A stretch of DNA of 20,507 nt from Candidatus Gallibacteroides avistercoris (GCA_018714665.1 DVNA01000233.1:1-20507); one strand, 5' to 3'; positions 7,411-15,505 are shown, counted from the first letter of the stretch. Notes: generated by a model not told the origin, from the sequence alone. Numbers and translations: made by a program.

Positions 7411-7836
7411 ATGATGCCCGCAAGAAAAACTCAAAACTGGTTGCCCGGAATCTTCAACGATTTCTTTGGCAACGAATGGGTAGCCAAAGCCAACAATACA
7501 GCTCCGGCTATCAACATCATCGAAACCGACAAAGCCTACGAAGTTGAGTTAGCTGCTCCCGGAGTAGGGAAAGACGATTTCAAGGTACGCGTAGATGACA
7601 ACGACCATCTGGTTATCAGTGTAGAAAACAAAGTTGAGAACGAAGAAAAAGACAAGAAAGGCAAATTCCTCAGACGCGAATTTTCCTACTCACAATTCCA
7701 ACAGACAATGATTCTGCCTGAAAATGTCGATAAAGAGGCTATCGAAGCCAAACAGGAAAATGGCGTACTCACCATTACCATTCCCAAGAAAACGGTACAG
7801 GAAGCCCCCAAATGCAAAGAGATTAAAGTGAAATAG
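7411..7836 (+). CDS. Small heat-shock protein, Hsp20/alpha-crystallin family
   Basis: ATP-independent cytoplasmic chaperone of 141 residues that holds unfolding proteins for refolding by ATP-dependent chaperones. The short N-terminal arm contains WLPGIFNDFFG. The alpha-crystallin domain runs from about residue 26 to 135 and includes the AxPGxxKDDFKV segment (AAPGVGKDDFKVRV) and the closing GVLTITIPKK motif. Two adjacent ATG codons (7411 and 7414) are possible starts; the 8-bp spacing from AGGAGG favours 7411. The gene stands alone, between a non-conserved upstream region with a spaced inverted repeat and a downstream rho-independent terminator. The strong ribosome binding site suggests unusually efficient or specially controlled translation. 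The family assignment is certain. Confidence 0.95.
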   Translation: MMPARKTQNWLPGIFNDFFGNEWVAKANNTAPAINIIETDKAYEVELAAPGVGKDDFKVRVDDNDHLVISVENKVENEEKDKKGKFLRREFSYSQFQQTMILPENVDKEAIEAKQENGVLTITIPKKTVQEAPKCKEIKVK

Positions 7837-7863
7837 TCTCTCTAATGAACTCATGATAGGAAG

Positions 7864-7910
7864 AAACGGAATATCCCGGACAACGGAATATTCCGTTTTC
7901 TTTTTCTTTC
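7864..7910 (+). terminator. Rho-independent terminator after hsp20
   Basis: Arms AAACGGAATAT (7864-7874) and ATATTCCGTTT (7888-7898) pair over 11 bp around a 13-base loop and are followed by a T-rich tract with scattered C. It starts 28 bp after the hsp20 stop codon. Confidence 0.8.
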
Positions 7911-8004
7911 TATTTGTTGTAACATACCCTATGCCCAACAGCAAAAGGACAAATCAGTTCTCTATCCTGACAAATTCAAATATGCCGATTTTAATGCCAA
8001 ACTC

Positions 8005-8036
8005 CTTTTATAACACAAATAATCTTATTAACTTTG
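8005..8036 (+). promoter_or_regulatory. Promoter for pheT-yebC
   Basis: TAACTTTG at 8029-8036 is a full match to the -7 consensus TAnnTTTG. A TTTT (one mismatch to TTTG) sits at 8005-8008, 20 bp upstream. The pheT ATG is 62 bp downstream, leaving a leader of about 55 nt with no terminator-like hairpin that would suggest attenuation. Confidence 0.5.
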
Positions 8037-8098
8037 GCACGCTAAAAAAGAGCCATGCCACAGGCATACAATCACGAAATTAAACAGACACACCAGAT

Positions 8099-10561
8099 AT
8101 GAATATTTCTTATAATTGGTTGAAGGATTTTTTGAACCTGACGCTGTCTCCCCAAGAAACGGCGGCAGCCCTGACCTCCATCGGTCTGGAAACAGGGGGG
8201 ATAGAAGAAGTGCAGACAATAAAAGGTGGCCTTGAAGGCCTCGTAATCGGAAAAGTTCTAACCTGCATAGACCATCCCAACTCAGATCATCTCCACATCA
8301 CAACGGTAGATTTGGGCGACGGTACTCCCACCCAGATCGTATGCGGAGCCCCCAATGTAGCAGCTGGCCAACACGTGGTAGTGGCAACGGTGGGGACGAA
8401 GCTCTATGCCGGAGAGGAATGTTTCACCATAAAAAAATCAAAAATCCGGGGCGAAGAGTCGAACGGAATGATTTGTGCCGAAGACGAAATCGGTATCGGA
8501 TCCAGCCACGACGGCATCATCGTATTGCCGGAGAGTGCCGTTCCGGGAACTCCCGCCAAAGAGTATTACAACATAAAAAGCGACTACATCCTGGAAGTGG
8601 ATATCACCCCCAACCGGGTCGATGCTGCATCGCATTACGGAGTAGCCCGCGACCTGGCCGCCTATCTGAAACAAAACGGTATGGACGGCTCGTTAAAACA
8701 ACCCTCTGTCGATGCTTTCGAGGCAGCACAAACGGACGGCGCTATCGACATTGTGGTAGAAAATACCGAAGCCTGCCCGCGCTATTGTGGATTAACCGTC
8801 AAAGGGGTAAAGGTAACGGAAAGCCCCGACTGGATGAAAAACCGGCTGTTGGCCATCGGTCTGCGCCCCATCAACAACATCGTTGATATTACCAATTATG
8901 TCCTGCACGAAACGGGACAACCGCTTCACTGTTTCGATACACGCTACATCACAGGCGGTACCGTCCATGTAAAAACGCTACCGGAAGGCACCAAATTCGT
9001 TACTCTGGACGGCGTAGAACGGACTTTGTCGGACAAAGACCTGATGATCTGCAACGACACCGAAGGAATGTGTATCGCCGGAGTATTCGGAGGGTTGAAA
9101 TCGGGTGTTACCACCGAGACGACCGACGTATTTCTGGAATGTGCCTACTTCCATCCTACCTGGATACGAAAAACAGCCCGTCGACACGGATTGAATACCG
9201 ATGCTTCGTTCCGTTACGAACGAGGTGCTGACCCCAACAACCTGGAATATGTACTCAAACGGACAGCCCTGCTGGTACAGGAACTTGCCGGCGGAAAGAT
9301 TGCCGGAGAGATCATAGACCGCTATCCCAATCCAATCAAGAAATTCGACGTAACATTACGTTACGAAAAAATAGATGCCTTAATAGGCAAGGTCATTCCG
9401 CGAGAAACCATCAAAAATATCTTGAAAAGCCTCGAAATAGAGATTGTAAACGAATCGGAAGAGGCCCTTCAATTACAAGTACCTACCTACCGGGTAGATG
9501 TACAGCGGGAAGTAGATGTGATTGAAGATATTCTCCGCATATACGGATACAACAAGGTAGAGATTTCAGAGAGCGTACATTCAAACCTTTCGTACAAAAC
9601 TCCGACAGACACCAACCATCAGATGTACAACTTGATAGCAGAACAGCTGACCGGTTGTGGATTCAACGAGATCATGAACAACTCTTTGACCCGCTCTGCC
9701 TACTACGCATCATCCTCTACCCTGCCGGAAGCCAACTGTGTCCGACTGCTCAATCCGTTGAGCAACGATTTGAATGTCATGCGCCAGACGTTGTTGTTCG
9801 GCGGGCTGGAAAGTATCGCCCACAACATCAACCGCCGCCGTACAGACCTCAAATTCTATGAATTCGGCAACTGTTACTTTTACAACGAAGCGGCATCAAA
9901 CCCAGAAGAGATATTGGCGCCCTATTCAGAAGAGATGCATTTAGGCTTGTGGCTTACCGGGAACCGAGTTACCGGCAGCTGGGCACATCCGGACGAAAAA
10001 AGTTCGGTATTCGAGCTGAAAGCCTATGTAAAAAACATCCTTTCCCGCTTAGGAATCGCCTCAGACCGATTGAAGGCGGAACAACTCTCGAACGATATTT
10101 TCAGCGCATACCTGACCCTCTCGACAGCCGGAGGCAAAAAAATAGGAGATATCGGCATTGTTTCAAAGAAGGTACTGAAAACTTTCGACATCGACACCGA
10201 TGTATATTTTGCCGAGCTGAACTGGAACCTGCTGATGAAAGAATCGCGGAAGAATAAAGTCGTATCCAAGGAGATTTCAAAATTCCCTCCGGTAAAACGC
10301 GATCTGGCCCTCCTGATCGATGTAGAAACACCTTTCTCCGAAATAGAGAAAATAGCTTTCGCCTCAGAAAAGAAATTATTGAAAGAGGTATATCTGTTTG
10401 ACGTTTACGAAGGCAAGAACCTGGAAGCCGGCAAAAAATCGTACGCCGTCAGCTTTATCTTGCAAGACAAAGATAAGACTCTGAACGACAAGCAGATAGA
10501 TGCCATTATGCAAAAAATCATCTCCAACTTGGAACAAAAGTTGGGTGCAAAACTCAGATAA
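8099..10561 (+). CDS. pheT: Phenylalanine--tRNA ligase beta subunit
   Basis: Beta chain of the alpha2-beta2 phenylalanyl-tRNA synthetase, which charges tRNA-Phe in the cytoplasm. The 820 residues are full length. Order of parts: the start MNISYNWLKDFL, an EMAP/OB-type tRNA-binding domain (about 40-155, with HPNSDHLHI and QIVCGAPNV), the B3/B4 editing region (about 210-390, with RPINNIVDITNYV and the FGG loop), the B5 domain (about 405-480), a degenerate synthetase-like core (about 490-690, RRTDLKFYEFG), and a C-terminal FDX-ACB anticodon-binding domain (about 725-820, FPPVKRDLALLID). The alpha subunit gene pheS is not in the window, which is normal where the genes are unlinked. yebC follows after 37 bp and is probably co-transcribed. 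Confidence 0.97.
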   Translation: MNISYNWLKDFLNLTLSPQETAAALTSIGLETGGIEEVQTIKGGLEGLVIGKVLTCIDHPNSDHLHITTVDLGDGTPTQIVCGAPNVAAGQHVVVATVGTKLYAGEECFTIKKSKIRGEESNGMICAEDEIGIGSSHDGIIVLPESAVPGTPAKEYYNIKSDYILEVDITPNRVDAASHYGVARDLAAYLKQNGMDGSLKQPSVDAFEAAQTDGAIDIVVENTEACPRYCGLTVKGVKVTESPDWMKNRLLAIGLRPINNIVDITNYVLHETGQPLHCFDTRYITGGTVHVKTLPEGTKFVTLDGVERTLSDKDLMICNDTEGMCIAGVFGGLKSGVTTETTDVFLECAYFHPTWIRKTARRHGLNTDASFRYERGADPNNLEYVLKRTALLVQELAGGKIAGEIIDRYPNPIKKFDVTLRYEKIDALIGKVIPRETIKNILKSLEIEIVNESEEALQLQVPTYRVDVQREVDVIEDILRIYGYNKVEISESVHSNLSYKTPTDTNHQMYNLIAEQLTGCGFNEIMNNSLTRSAYYASSSTLPEANCVRLLNPLSNDLNVMRQTLLFGGLESIAHNINRRRTDLKFYEFGNCYFYNEAASNPEEILAPYSEEMHLGLWLTGNRVTGSWAHPDEKSSVFELKAYVKNILSRLGIASDRLKAEQLSNDIFSAYLTLSTAGGKKIGDIGIVSKKVLKTFDIDTDVYFAELNWNLLMKESRKNKVVSKEISKFPPVKRDLALLIDVETPFSEIEKIAFASEKKLLKEVYLFDVYEGKNLEAGKKSYAVSFILQDKDKTLNDKQIDAIMQKIISNLEQKLGAKLR

Positions 10562-10598
10562 ACATTCAATTATTTAGGACATTATAGAAGAAATATTT

Positions 10599-11333
10599 AT
10601 GGGAAGAGCATTTGAATATCGCAAAGCTACCAAATTAAAACGGTGGGGAAACATGGCCCGGACCTTTACCCGAATCGGTAAACAAATCGCTATCGCGGTA
10701 AAAGCCGGAGGACCTGACGCCGAAAACAATCCGCATTTACGTGCCATCATCGCTACCGCCAAACGCGAAAATATGCCCAAGGACAACATCGAACGCGCCA
10801 TTAAAAACGCGATGGGCAAAGACCAGAAAGATTACAAAGAGATGAACTACGAAGGTTACGGTCCGTTCGGTATCGCCATCTATGTAGAAACGGCAACCGA
10901 CAATACCACCCGTACCGTAGCGAACGTTCGCAGCATCTTCAACAAGCTGGGCGGTTCGCTGGGAACATCGGGAAGCCTCGACTTTATCTTTACCCGCAAG
11001 TCGATGTTTACCATTACGCCCAAAGAGGGAGTCGATATGGATGAACTAATCCTCGAATTAATCGACTACGGAGTAGAAGATGAATACGACGTGGATGAAG
11101 AGGAAAACGAAATCACCTTGTACGGCGATCCGAAATCATTCAGCCAAATCCAGAAATATCTGGAAGATAACGGGTTTGAAGTAAAAGCTGCTGAATTTAC
11201 CCGTATCCCGAACGATGTGAAAGAGGTAACCGATGAACAACGGGCTACCATCGACAAGATCGTAGAACGGCTGGAAGAAGACGAAGATGTTCAGAACGTA
11301 TATCATAATATGAAACCGGCCGAAGAAGAGTAA
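10599..11333 (+). CDS. YebC/PmpR (TACO1) family protein
   Basis: A 244-residue member of the YebC/TACO1 family, long annotated as transcriptional regulators. Recent work links several members to relief of ribosome stalling at proline-rich stretches, so a translation role is at least as likely here. The start MGRAFEYRKATKLKRWGNMA is a variant of the usual family opening. The core follows: KQIAIAVKAGGPDAENNPHLR, KRENMPKDNIERAIK, and YEGYGPFGIAIYVE, with a highly acidic second half and an EDEDVQNVYHN C-terminus. Length is normal. It sits 37 bp behind pheT, on the same strand, and ends just before a convergent terminator; linkage to pheT would fit a translation function. Confidence 0.92.
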   Translation: MGRAFEYRKATKLKRWGNMARTFTRIGKQIAIAVKAGGPDAENNPHLRAIIATAKRENMPKDNIERAIKNAMGKDQKDYKEMNYEGYGPFGIAIYVETATDNTTRTVANVRSIFNKLGGSLGTSGSLDFIFTRKSMFTITPKEGVDMDELILELIDYGVEDEYDVDEEENEITLYGDPKSFSQIQKYLEDNGFEVKAAEFTRIPNDVKEVTDEQRATIDKIVERLEEDEDVQNVYHNMKPAEEE

Positions 11334-11350
11334 TTCGGCGGGAGTGTTGT

Positions 11351-11393
11351 TAAACAAGAAAGGCTATCTTTAAAAGATAGCCTTTCTTGTTTA
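11351..11393. terminator. Bidirectional terminator between yebC and the DUF4834 gene
   Basis: Arms 11351-11369 and 11375-11393 are perfectly complementary over 19 bp with a TTAAA loop; the core is GGCTATCT/AGATAGCC and the outer parts are A/T-rich. The right arm includes bases 11391-11393, which are the stop codon of the minus-strand DUF4834 gene, so the hairpin begins inside that gene's last codon. Confidence 0.9.
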
Positions 11394-11624
11394 TTCTTTA
11401 TGAGAATCTTTCACCTCCTCAAAATCGACATACTCACCGTCTGTATCTTTGAAAACTTTTTTTCGCTTAGGACTATGTACATACCATCGGTCTTTCTTTT
11501 CTCCTGATTGTCTCGAAGAAGAAGCCGGTGATCCGAAAAAAAAACGGAATATGGCACCCAGAAGACCGAATGCCGACAAAATAATAAAAAGTCCCAGGAA
11601 AATAATTATATAAAAGATTGCCAT
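11391..11624 (-). CDS. Small membrane protein, DUF4834 family
   Basis: A 77-residue protein with one N-terminal transmembrane helix (about residues 3-31, FYIIIFLGLFIILSAFGLLG) and a charged cytoplasmic tail. The tail has a Ser-rich hinge, a basic patch (SPKRKKVF) and an acidic end (DGEYVDFEEVKD). This pattern, a short hydrophobic start plus a tail ending in a YVDFEEV-like sequence, matches the Bacteroidota DUF4834 family as I recall it; no biochemical role is known to me. It is the last gene of the psd-pssA unit, 29 bp after pssA, so a link to the envelope or lipid synthesis is plausible but only positional. Its stop codon lies inside the terminator hairpin. Confidence 0.75.
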   Translation of the reverse strand: MAIFYIIIFLGLFIILSAFGLLGAIFRFFFGSPASSSRQSGEKKDRWYVHSPKRKKVFKDTDGEYVDFEEVKDSHKE

Positions 11625-11653
11625 AATATTCGTTTTTTTAATAACAACAGATT

Positions 11654-12361
11654 TTACAATTTTGTTCCTGCCATCTGTTCAAACAGTGCCATGATAACGT
11701 ATATCAGTATCGCAACAGCCAACCCTCCTATTCCGAAAATAAACAGGCAAAACAGGGAAAAGATCAACAGCATATACTGGGCTCTTGCGCCTTTCCACGA
11801 CCAGTTTTTTACCTTCAATGAAAACATGGGTATTTCCGATACCAACAAATAAGAGAACAGGATTACAATGGCCGTCAGCATATATACATTAACGGCCTCC
11901 CGATACCGAATCATCAAAAAGGCCAACCCGACAAAGAAAATGGCATTGGCAGGGGTGGGCAAGCCGATAAAAGAGGAGGTTTGGCGGTCATCTATATTGA
12001 ACTTTGCCAACCGGAGAGCTGAAAACACCGGTATTAGAAATGCTAAATACGGAACATACATCGCATATCCCGATAACCACGCCGGCATCGGCATCGTACC
12101 GTAGAGATGATATACCAACAGTCCCGGTGCCAGACCGAAACTAACCATATCGGCCAACGAATCCAACTCTTTTCCTAACGGAGAATAGGCGTTGAGCAGA
12201 CGGGCACTCATGCCGTCGAGAAAATCGAAAACGGCCGAAAAAGCCAAACACAAGACCACCGCCTGATACATCCCGTTCAGGGCTGCTACACACGAAAGGC
12301 ATCCGGCAAAAAGATTCAGACAGGTTATTCCGTTGGGTATGTGTTTTATGATCTGCCGCAT
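11654..12361 (-). CDS. pssA: CDP-diacylglycerol--serine O-phosphatidyltransferase
   Basis: Integral membrane enzyme of 235 residues that makes phosphatidylserine from CDP-diacylglycerol and serine, the first committed step to phosphatidylethanolamine. The CDP-alcohol phosphotransferase signature D-x2-D-G-x2-A-R-x8-G-x3-D-x3-D is complete: Asp46, Asp49, Gly50, Ala53, Arg54, Gly63, Asp67 and Asp71. Several hydrophobic helices follow. The gene begins 13 bp after the end of psd, whose product uses phosphatidylserine, so consecutive pathway steps are in one operon (though in reverse order). This is the membrane-embedded type II synthase, not the peripheral E. coli type. Confidence 0.95.
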   Translation of the reverse strand: MRQIIKHIPNGITCLNLFAGCLSCVAALNGMYQAVVLCLAFSAVFDFLDGMSARLLNAYSPLGKELDSLADMVSFGLAPGLLVYHLYGTMPMPAWLSGYAMYVPYLAFLIPVFSALRLAKFNIDDRQTSSFIGLPTPANAIFFVGLAFLMIRYREAVNVYMLTAIVILFSYLLVSEIPMFSLKVKNWSWKGARAQYMLLIFSLFCLFIFGIGGLAVAILIYVIMALFEQMAGTKL

Positions 12362-12374
12362 GAGTATGATTGAT

Positions 12375-13043
12375 TTATGATTTCAAACGGGCTATTTCCG
12401 TCATATTACCGATTGTCTTGTCATTGAGCGACACCAAAATCTGAGCATCTACCGGTAAAAAGAGATCTACCCGGGAACCGAACTTGATAAAGCCCATGTG
12501 TTCATCTATTTGGCACTCTTCTCCCACCTCGGCATAGGTAACAACGCGTCGCGCCATGGCTCCTGCAATCTGCCGGGCCAGGATTTCCGTCCCGTTCCCG
12601 GTCCGGATAACGATGGTTGAGCGTTCATTTTCCGTACTGGACTTGGGAAGATAGGCTGCCATAAAACGTCCATTCTGATGACTGACGTGAGTTACCGTAC
12701 CGTTTACCGGGAACCAGTTGGCGTGAACGTTGAATACGGTCATAAAGATAGAAACCTGTATCCTCTTGTCGTGAAAATATTCGTTTTCCATCACCTCCTC
12801 TACCGCTACCACCGTACCGTCGGCAGGGGCAACCACAACACCTCGCCGGTCTCCTTTATAATGACGTTTGGGCGAACGGAAGAAATTCAATACCAATAGA
12901 AAAAAAACGAGCGATAAGATATGTATAGGTGTCGTTATGACTGGACAGGTAACCAAGTAATACAGCAACCCATTGATCACAACCAAAAGGATGAACAAAC
13001 CAATGAGGATCTCTTTACCTTCCTGGTGTATTTTCATTTTCAT
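12375..13043 (-). CDS. psd: Phosphatidylserine decarboxylase proenzyme
   Basis: Membrane-associated, self-cleaving pyruvoyl enzyme that turns phosphatidylserine into phosphatidylethanolamine. The 222-residue length fits the short PSD form. Two hydrophobic segments lie near the N-terminus (about 12-31 and 38-54). The catalytic region follows, with VVAPADGTVV, IFMTVFNVHANWFPVNGTV and the processing site FGSRVDLFLP; cleavage between Gly189 and Ser190 would create the pyruvoyl group. Two close Met codons (13043 and 13037, MKMK) are possible starts. It is the first gene of psd-pssA-DUF4834 and has a good -7 element 33 bp upstream. The gene is divergent from the pseudouridine synthase at 13205. Confidence 0.94.
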   Translation of the reverse strand: MKMKIHQEGKEILIGLFILLVVINGLLYYLVTCPVITTPIHILSLVFFLLVLNFFRSPKRHYKGDRRGVVVAPADGTVVAVEEVMENEYFHDKRIQVSIFMTVFNVHANWFPVNGTVTHVSHQNGRFMAAYLPKSSTENERSTIVIRTGNGTEILARQIAGAMARRVVTYAEVGEECQIDEHMGFIKFGSRVDLFLPVDAQILVSLNDKTIGNMTEIARLKS

Positions 13044-13075
13044 TTGAACGGAAACCTTTTTTCTTTTCTAAATGG

Positions 13076-13106
13076 CAAAAGTAATCTAATTTGTTGAATG
13101 TAGAAA
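13076..13106 (-). promoter_or_regulatory. Promoter for psd-pssA-DUF4834
   Basis: On the minus strand, TACTTTTG (13083 to 13076) matches TAnnTTTG exactly, and TTTC (13106 to 13103) lies 19 bp upstream as a one-mismatch -33 box. The leader before psd would be about 26 nt. Confidence 0.5.
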
Positions 13107-13204
13107 ATAACTTTTTCAATTTCTTAAAAATGTACCGTTTTTTTCGGGATACCCCGTGTTTTTTAATTACTTTCGCCGACAAATAAAAATGGCATATAAC
13201 ATAG

Positions 13205-14119
13205 ATGAAAAAGATTTCACAACATTCCAAGAAATCGTCCTACAACAGAGATACCAATATCCAGTATTTTCACGTAGAGAAGAACGATACACTTTTAAAC
13301 TTCCTGTTTCAAACGTTCCCTGAAAAAAGCAAGACCACGGTCAAATCATATTTGTCGCACAAACAGGTAGCGGTCAATAAAACGGTATGCTCCCAATTCG
13401 ATCATCCATTGCAACCGGGCGATAGTGTCGCCGTCAATTTCGACCGGAATTTCAGCGAATTGAAGCACCCGATGTTGAAGCTGGTTTACGAAGACGACTA
13501 TTTCGTAGTAGTGAACAAGGCCAACGGCCTGCTAACGGTTGCAACCGATCTGGAAAAGAACAAAACGGCGTTCCGCATCGTCAGCGATTATGTAAAGAGC
13601 CAACACCCCCGGAATCATATTTTCGTTTTACACCGTTTAGACAAAGACACCTCCGGCCTGCTGGTCTTTGCCAAAAGCCCGGAAATACAATCGGAAATGC
13701 AACGAAACTGGGAACGCGCGGTAACCGACCGTAAATACGTGGCTGTGATAGAGGGGCGCCCGGAAAAGATGTCCGGAGAGCTGACCTCGTATTTGTGCGA
13801 GAACAAAGCCTTCAAGGTATATTCCTCTCCTACCAATCAGGGACAGTTTGCCCGTACACGATATCAAATCATAAAAGCCGGCAAACAATACTCGCTGGTT
13901 GAATTGGAATTAGGGACGGGACGTAAAAACCAAATACGCGTACATATGTCAGAAATCGGGCACAGCATAGCCGGCGATAAAAAATACGGAGCCAAAAGCA
14001 ATCCTATCAAACGAATTGCTCTGCATGCCTTTAAATTGGCGTTCATTCATCCGATAACCAAAGAGGAGTTGAGTTTCTCTACTCCCATACCCAAATCGTT
14101 CCAGGCGTTGGTAGGATAA
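13205..14119 (+). CDS. RluA-family 23S rRNA/tRNA pseudouridine synthase
   Basis: Cytoplasmic RNA-modifying enzyme of 304 residues that isomerises uridine to pseudouridine. After a basic start, an S4-like RNA-binding domain spans about residues 23-80 (TVKSYLSHKQVAVN). The catalytic domain begins near residue 95 with YEDDYFVVVNKANGLL and holds the RluA motif II HRLDKDTSGLLVFAKS, with Asp146 the catalytic residue. It continues with KYVAVIEG, a GRKNQIRVH RNA-contact segment and ALHAFKLAFIHP near the C-terminus. Which uridine is modified (RluC-, RluD- or RluA-type) cannot be told from sequence alone. It is divergent from psd across 161 bp that is strongly A/T-rich; only a poor -7-like TTACTTTC is seen near 13167. 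Confidence 0.92.
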   Translation: MKKISQHSKKSSYNRDTNIQYFHVEKNDTLLNFLFQTFPEKSKTTVKSYLSHKQVAVNKTVCSQFDHPLQPGDSVAVNFDRNFSELKHPMLKLVYEDDYFVVVNKANGLLTVATDLEKNKTAFRIVSDYVKSQHPRNHIFVLHRLDKDTSGLLVFAKSPEIQSEMQRNWERAVTDRKYVAVIEGRPEKMSGELTSYLCENKAFKVYSSPTNQGQFARTRYQIIKAGKQYSLVELELGTGRKNQIRVHMSEIGHSIAGDKKYGAKSNPIKRIALHAFKLAFIHPITKEELSFSTPIPKSFQALVG

Positions 14120-14220
14120 TTCTCTTTTAAAAGATAAAGAAATCTGGTCTCTACCATAAAAAGGTAATAACTATCTTTACCTATCACAAACTTACAAGCA
14201 ATTATAGTTTCTTTAAACTC

Positions 14221-15339
14221 ATGTTAAACAAAGTCTTTCTCTTTATTGCGGTAATCTGTATAGTATGGTGTACATCATGTTCAGAAGAGCCGCTGATATC
14301 CATCACGCTGAAAGGTTTTACCAATGACACCATCGTGATAGGTCAAGTCTCTTTGGCCGAATACCCCGATGTCAAGAATGACAGCGATCCGAGAATCAAA
14401 TGGGATACCATTGTGGTACAACATTCGGCTGTTACCTTTCGGCCTGCCGACACCATATCCTTATATGCCATTATACCCTGTCAGTCATCCGGGGAGAATC
14501 TCAAAATGATTGTTGCGCCTCACGACCGGATAGACATTCACATGGATTTCAGCCATGATGCAGTAACCTACACGACAAAAGGCTCGCCCATAGCCGATGC
14601 CATCAACGACTATAATCTGATGATGAACGAAATTACAGAACAAATCCGTCGGGCAAGAAAAAAGGTAGATACACCGCAAGAACTTCTTGACAGCCTCTAT
14701 GGCATTCGTATGGAGAAGAGTGCCACCTGGGTAAAAAGCCACATCGACAATCCGGCCCTAGCCTTGTACTTCAACAGAATGTCTCCGGACTCCGTAGTAA
14801 GCTATTACAGCCTCCTCAGTGCCGAAATGTTAAACTCTGAGGTAGGCCCTCTGCTGAAATCCGCATACCTCCGTGCCGATAAGTATATTAAAATCATGAA
14901 TGCCAAAGATTATATCCGGGAAGGTGTTACAGCTCCCGACTTTACGTTACAAAACAACGAAGGCAAACATTTCACCCTCTCTTCGTTGCGTGGCAAATGG
15001 GTAGTGCTTGATTTCTGGGGCTCGTGGTGCGGATGGTGTATCAAGGGAATCCCGGATATGAAAAAGAGTCAAGCCAGACTTGCAGATAAATGCGAGTTCG
15101 TCAGTATTGCCTGCAACGACAAATATGAGGAGTGGCTCCGTGCTCTTGAAAAGTACGATATGCCCTGGACACAGCTCTATGTGCCTACCAATCACCCCGC
15201 AGACCTTGACCCGGCTACACTATACGCTATACAAGGTTATCCCACTAAGATTATTGTCAATCCGGATGGTGTTATCGCAAAGATATTCATAGGCGAGAGT
15301 CCCGAATTCTATCAGGAGCTCAACGAACTGGTAAAATAG
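14221..15339 (+). CDS. TlpA-like thioredoxin-fold lipoprotein
   Basis: A 372-residue envelope protein with an N-terminal domain of the DUF4369 kind joined to a C-terminal TlpA/ResA-like thioredoxin domain. The lipoprotein signal ends at Cys20 (CTSC-SEEP); the acidic residues right after the Cys resemble the Bacteroidota lipoprotein export signal, suggesting surface or outer-membrane display. The first 200 residues carry FTNDTIVIGQV-type strands and a helical middle. From about residue 238 (APDFTLQNNEGKHFTLSSLRGKW) the redox domain begins, with active site WCGWC (Cys270, Cys273) and cis-Pro341 in GYPTK. A thiol-disulfide reductase role for extracytoplasmic substrates is likely. It is 101 bp after the pseudouridine synthase and faces the sugar acetyltransferase. 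Partners are not visible. Confidence 0.85.
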   Translation: MLNKVFLFIAVICIVWCTSCSEEPLISITLKGFTNDTIVIGQVSLAEYPDVKNDSDPRIKWDTIVVQHSAVTFRPADTISLYAIIPCQSSGENLKMIVAPHDRIDIHMDFSHDAVTYTTKGSPIADAINDYNLMMNEITEQIRRARKKVDTPQELLDSLYGIRMEKSATWVKSHIDNPALALYFNRMSPDSVVSYYSLLSAEMLNSEVGPLLKSAYLRADKYIKIMNAKDYIREGVTAPDFTLQNNEGKHFTLSSLRGKWVVLDFWGSWCGWCIKGIPDMKKSQARLADKCEFVSIACNDKYEEWLRALEKYDMPWTQLYVPTNHPADLDPATLYAIQGYPTKIIVNPDGVIAKIFIGESPEFYQELNELVK

Positions 15340-15364
15340 GGTTGCCTCTACGTTAACTGTCCGT

Positions 15365-15389
15365 AATATCCATTTACAAAAAGGATATT
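15365..15389. terminator. Weak hairpin between convergent genes
   Basis: AATATCC (15365-15371) and GGATATT (15383-15389) pair over 7 bp around an 11-base A-rich loop. It lies 25 bp after the TlpA-like gene and downstream of the minus-strand acetyltransferase. The stem is A/T-rich with no long T-tract on either side, so termination is uncertain. Confidence 0.3.
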
Positions 15390-15505
15390 TATTGGGGCTC
15401 TACCAAAGGCTCAACAATTTCTCGCTCTTCATCAAACGTATAGATACCTATATTCCATCGGACTCCCGTTGATTTACCGTGTAGCAAAATTATTTTCCAG
15501 CGTTT
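15389..15505 (-). pseudogene. Possible 3' remnant of a lost gene
   Basis: Directly behind the acetyltransferase stop, in another frame of the same strand, 38 codons run open to a TAA at 15391-15389. The encoded end contains STGVRWNIGIYTFDEER followed by EIVEPLVEPQ. It looks like real coding sequence: a conserved-looking VR-x3-GIY-x3-DEE core, acidic end and ordinary codon use. The pattern recalls the last 30 residues of class V aminotransferases (cysteine desulfurase-like, VR-x3-xxYNTEEEID). There is no ATG and an in-frame TGA at 15508-15506 cuts it off upstream, so no complete gene exists here. The simplest reading is that an insertion or deletion placed the lacZ-acetyltransferase unit over the 5' part of an older gene. 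Chance cannot be excluded for so short a stretch. Confidence 0.35.

Noticed and set aside
7853..8083. A 76-codon ORF after hsp20
   Set aside because: It spans the hsp20 terminator and the pheT promoter and encodes a Phe- and Asn-rich product with no family likeness.
8341..8886. A 181-codon ORF in another frame of pheT
   Set aside because: Arg-, Gly- and His-rich shadow inside the conserved pheT reading frame.
13189..13323. A 44-codon ORF with ATG at 13189 overlapping the start of the pseudouridine synthase gene in another frame
   Set aside because: Most of it lies inside the well-supported synthase gene, it has no recognisable motif, and its stop falls within that gene. A translated leader is conceivable but unsupported.
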